NCBI GenBank assembly: GCA_947497065.1
Contig: CANMEQ010000002.1
Span: 554,029 to 618,028 of the forward strand
Length of the DNA: 64,000 nt
Reading direction: 5' to 3'
Source of the DNA: an uncultured Paracoccaceae bacterium
GTDB lineage: Bacteria > Pseudomonadota > Alphaproteobacteria > Rhodobacterales > Rhodobacteraceae
In this document: positions 62,049 through 64,000 of the stretch, one piece after another
Layout of the letters: every line of letters begins with the position of its first letter
Position numbering within the stretch: the stretch's first letter is position 1
The notes under the pieces: generated by a model
What the model saw: only the letters and a program-made list of their open reading frames with translations
Told to the model about the DNA's origin: nothing
Databases searched by the model: none
Program-made: the position numbers and the translations under genes

Positions 62049-62990
62049 CTAGCCCAACGTCGCCAAACGCTCGGCCAGCAGCGCGAAGAACCCGTCAGCG
62101 TCTAGATCGCCCATAAACATGCAGTTCGGGGTGCGGTCAGTCACGCCCCACCAATCTGCGACTGTCATGCCTAGCGTTAGCTCTGACTGGGTTTCGATCT
62201 CAACGTTGATGTGCCGGCCAGTGAAAAGGTCCGGCTTGATCAAATAGGCGATCACGGTCGGGTCATGAAGAGGCGCCCCAGCAGACCCGTATTTCTCTTT
62301 GTCGAAGCGTTCAAAGAAGTCAGTCCAAGCCGCCGTCATATCGCCGACTTTAGTGCCCATGTTTCTGAACGCATCGACACGGGACTGAGTGGTCAAGGCT
62401 TTGTGTGTGACGTCAAGCGGCATCGCGGTGAGGGAAACACCGGCCTCGAAGACGATCTTGGCGGCCTCCGGGTCCACATAAATATTGAACTCTGCGGCTG
62501 GTGTAATGTTACCCACTTCGAAATAGGCTCCGCCCATCAATACGATTTCTTGGATCGCGTCTTTGATGTCGGGCGCGCGGGTCAGGGCGGTCGCGATGTT
62601 GGTCAGCGGACCCAAGGGACAAAGCGTAATGGATTGGGCGGGTGCTGCGCGACAGGTTTCAATGATCCAATCAACAGCATGTTGATCCTGCAGTGGCATC
62701 GTTGGTGCATCAAGCTGTGGCCCATCTAGCCCGGTTTTCCCGTGCACATGTTCTGCGGTGACCAACGTCCGGGACATCGGGGCCTCGCAGCCAGCGAAAA
62801 CCTTGGTTTCTGGAAATCCGGCCAATTCGCACACGATGCGCGCATTCTTTTGGGTCAGCGAGAGCGGTACATTCCCCGCAACCGCTGTGATCCCTAGCAC
62901 ATTCAATTCAGGCGATGCCAATGCCAACAAAATAGCGACCGCATCATCCTGACCTGGATCGGTATCGATGATAATATTCCGGGTAGCCAT
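62049..62990 (-). CDS. Nucleoside hydrolase
   Basis: NIIIDTDPGQDDAVAILLAL, LGPLTNIATAL, LMGGAYFEVGNITPAAEFNIYVDPEAA. Confidence 0.96.
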   Translation of the reverse strand: MATRNIIIDTDPGQDDAVAILLALASPELNVLGITAVAGNVPLSLTQKNARIVCELAGFPETKVFAGCEAPMSRTLVTAEHVHGKTGLDGPQLDAPTMPLQDQHAVDWIIETCRAAPAQSITLCPLGPLTNIATALTRAPDIKDAIQEIVLMGGAYFEVGNITPAAEFNIYVDPEAAKIVFEAGVSLTAMPLDVTHKALTTQSRVDAFRNMGTKVGDMTAAWTDFFERFDKEKYGSAGAPLHDPTVIAYLIKPDLFTGRHINVEIETQSELTLGMTVADWWGVTDRTPNCMFMGDLDADGFFALLAERLATLG

Positions 62991-63441
62991 AAAGTTTTCC
63001 TAATCATGTGCTTTGAACGTGTTGCGTAAATTAGCGGGGTGAGACGGATAGTAAATGTCTTTTGACTGCTTGGTCTAATTTGCAACTTTTGGGTGAAGTT
63101 CGGTCAAGCCATGCCCGCCTGCTTTCAACCAAACCCGATTGGTCTGAAACAAGTCCCTCTGGTTTCAAGCCCACCAAATGAATGTTCATAAGGCGTTGGT
63201 GAGGCCATTGGCGGTGGCTCGCTCCTTCGCGATAATTTCCTGCGCCAAAGACTGCCGAACATAATATCCCGCGGCGCCAACGGCGTGAGGTTGCTCAACG
63301 CCTTGCCCCTTTTATGCGTTGAATGGCCCAAAAGTCGTGCCGTTGGACAGCGCTGTCTGCAGGGCAGGCGTGGACGCTTAACGTCGTACCTGCTGGGAAC
63401 TGACCCAGTATGCAGAACCAAGTCTTTAAAGGAGACCACAC

Positions 63442-63693
63442 ATGCTATTTAAGATGTCCAAACTCGCCGCTGCCTTTATCCTCGCAACAGCTGGTGCGGC
63501 CTCGGCGCAAGAGGCTGATCCAGCGATAGACGTAAATGGAGACGGCTTTTACAGCTTCCCCGAAATCAACACCCTGTTCCCAGACGTGACCGACGAAGTC
63601 TTTACGCAAATCGATACAACGAGGGACGGTCTTCTCGATATGGCCGAGGTGATGTCCGCGCAAAACGCGGGGCTGATCCCGGTCTCTGAATAA
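63442..63693 (+). CDS. Small exported EF-hand-like protein
   Basis: Signal peptide, then DVNGDGFYSFPEIN and DTTRDGLLDMAEV Ca2+-loop-like motifs; ggagac RBS. Confidence 0.75.
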   Translation: MLFKMSKLAAAFILATAGAASAQEADPAIDVNGDGFYSFPEINTLFPDVTDEVFTQIDTTRDGLLDMAEVMSAQNAGLIPVSE

Positions 63694-63991
63694 GCAAACC
63701 GTCAAAAATCCAGACCACTAAACCACAAAATTGCATGGCTTTTCCCCTTATTGATCACGGGTGAGGGGGAAAGTCTGTGCTTTGCGCCGCAAAGTTTGCC
63801 GTCTTTCACCATCAAATTGGCGCTAAGAGGCTGAAGACAAACAATTGTCGGAAAACTCGCTACGACGTGATGCCTAATTGAGCAGGGGATGAGGAACGAA
63901 TGTGGGTGTGGCGAGTTGTATAGTCAGAAGCCCAGCGGGGCACATTGCACCGCACCCCGGGCACCCCAGATAAACCAAATTGGAGACTACC

Positions 63992-64000
63992 ATGAACACT
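63992..64000 (+). CDS. Start of a CDS truncated by the window edge
   Basis: ttggagactacc ATG AAC ACT: RBS and start codon only. Confidence 0.4.

Overview
The window is a chromosomal segment of an alphaproteobacterium, probably family Rhodobacteraceae (Roseobacter-like), judged from gene content and order. No database search was possible, so product calls rest on reading the translated ORFs. Most of it is housekeeping: bamB-der, serS, yajC-secDF (fused), Mth938-like + ccmABCDG, an orphan fliG-like gene beside a divergent LuxR-type pair, purB, bioY, glnB-glnA, tRNA-Leu(TAG), tig, rpsF-rpsR-rplI, fabD-fabG-acpP-fabF-mltG, cysE, pdhA-pdhB-pdhC, fda, pgk, two cyclophilins, selO and a nucleoside hydrolase. 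The main accessory locus (about 36.4-50.8 kb) is a complete-looking, collinear RcGTA-type gene transfer agent structural cluster between mltG and cysE: terminase, portal, protease, capsid, connectors, short tape measure, DUF2460/DUF2163/NlpC-P60 and a 1303-aa host-specificity protein. It has no integrase, replication or lysogeny genes. The observations I consider most worth checking are: (a) a 177-nt leader with a perfect 12-bp long-range inverted repeat between the GTA capsid gene and gp6; (b) a terminator-like hairpin in the GTA leader; (c) a stand-alone Hint protein apparently lacking the nucleophilic Cys; (d) a membrane PilZ protein whose best start appears to be ATT; (e) a LuxR-like ligand-binding protein without HTH divergent from a full LuxR solo; (f) a pair of diverged secreted Cys-containing paralogs; (g) a perfect hairpin abutting the fda ribosome-binding site; (h) an unusual SecD-SecF fusion. 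I found no rRNA, CRISPR array or convincing IS element.
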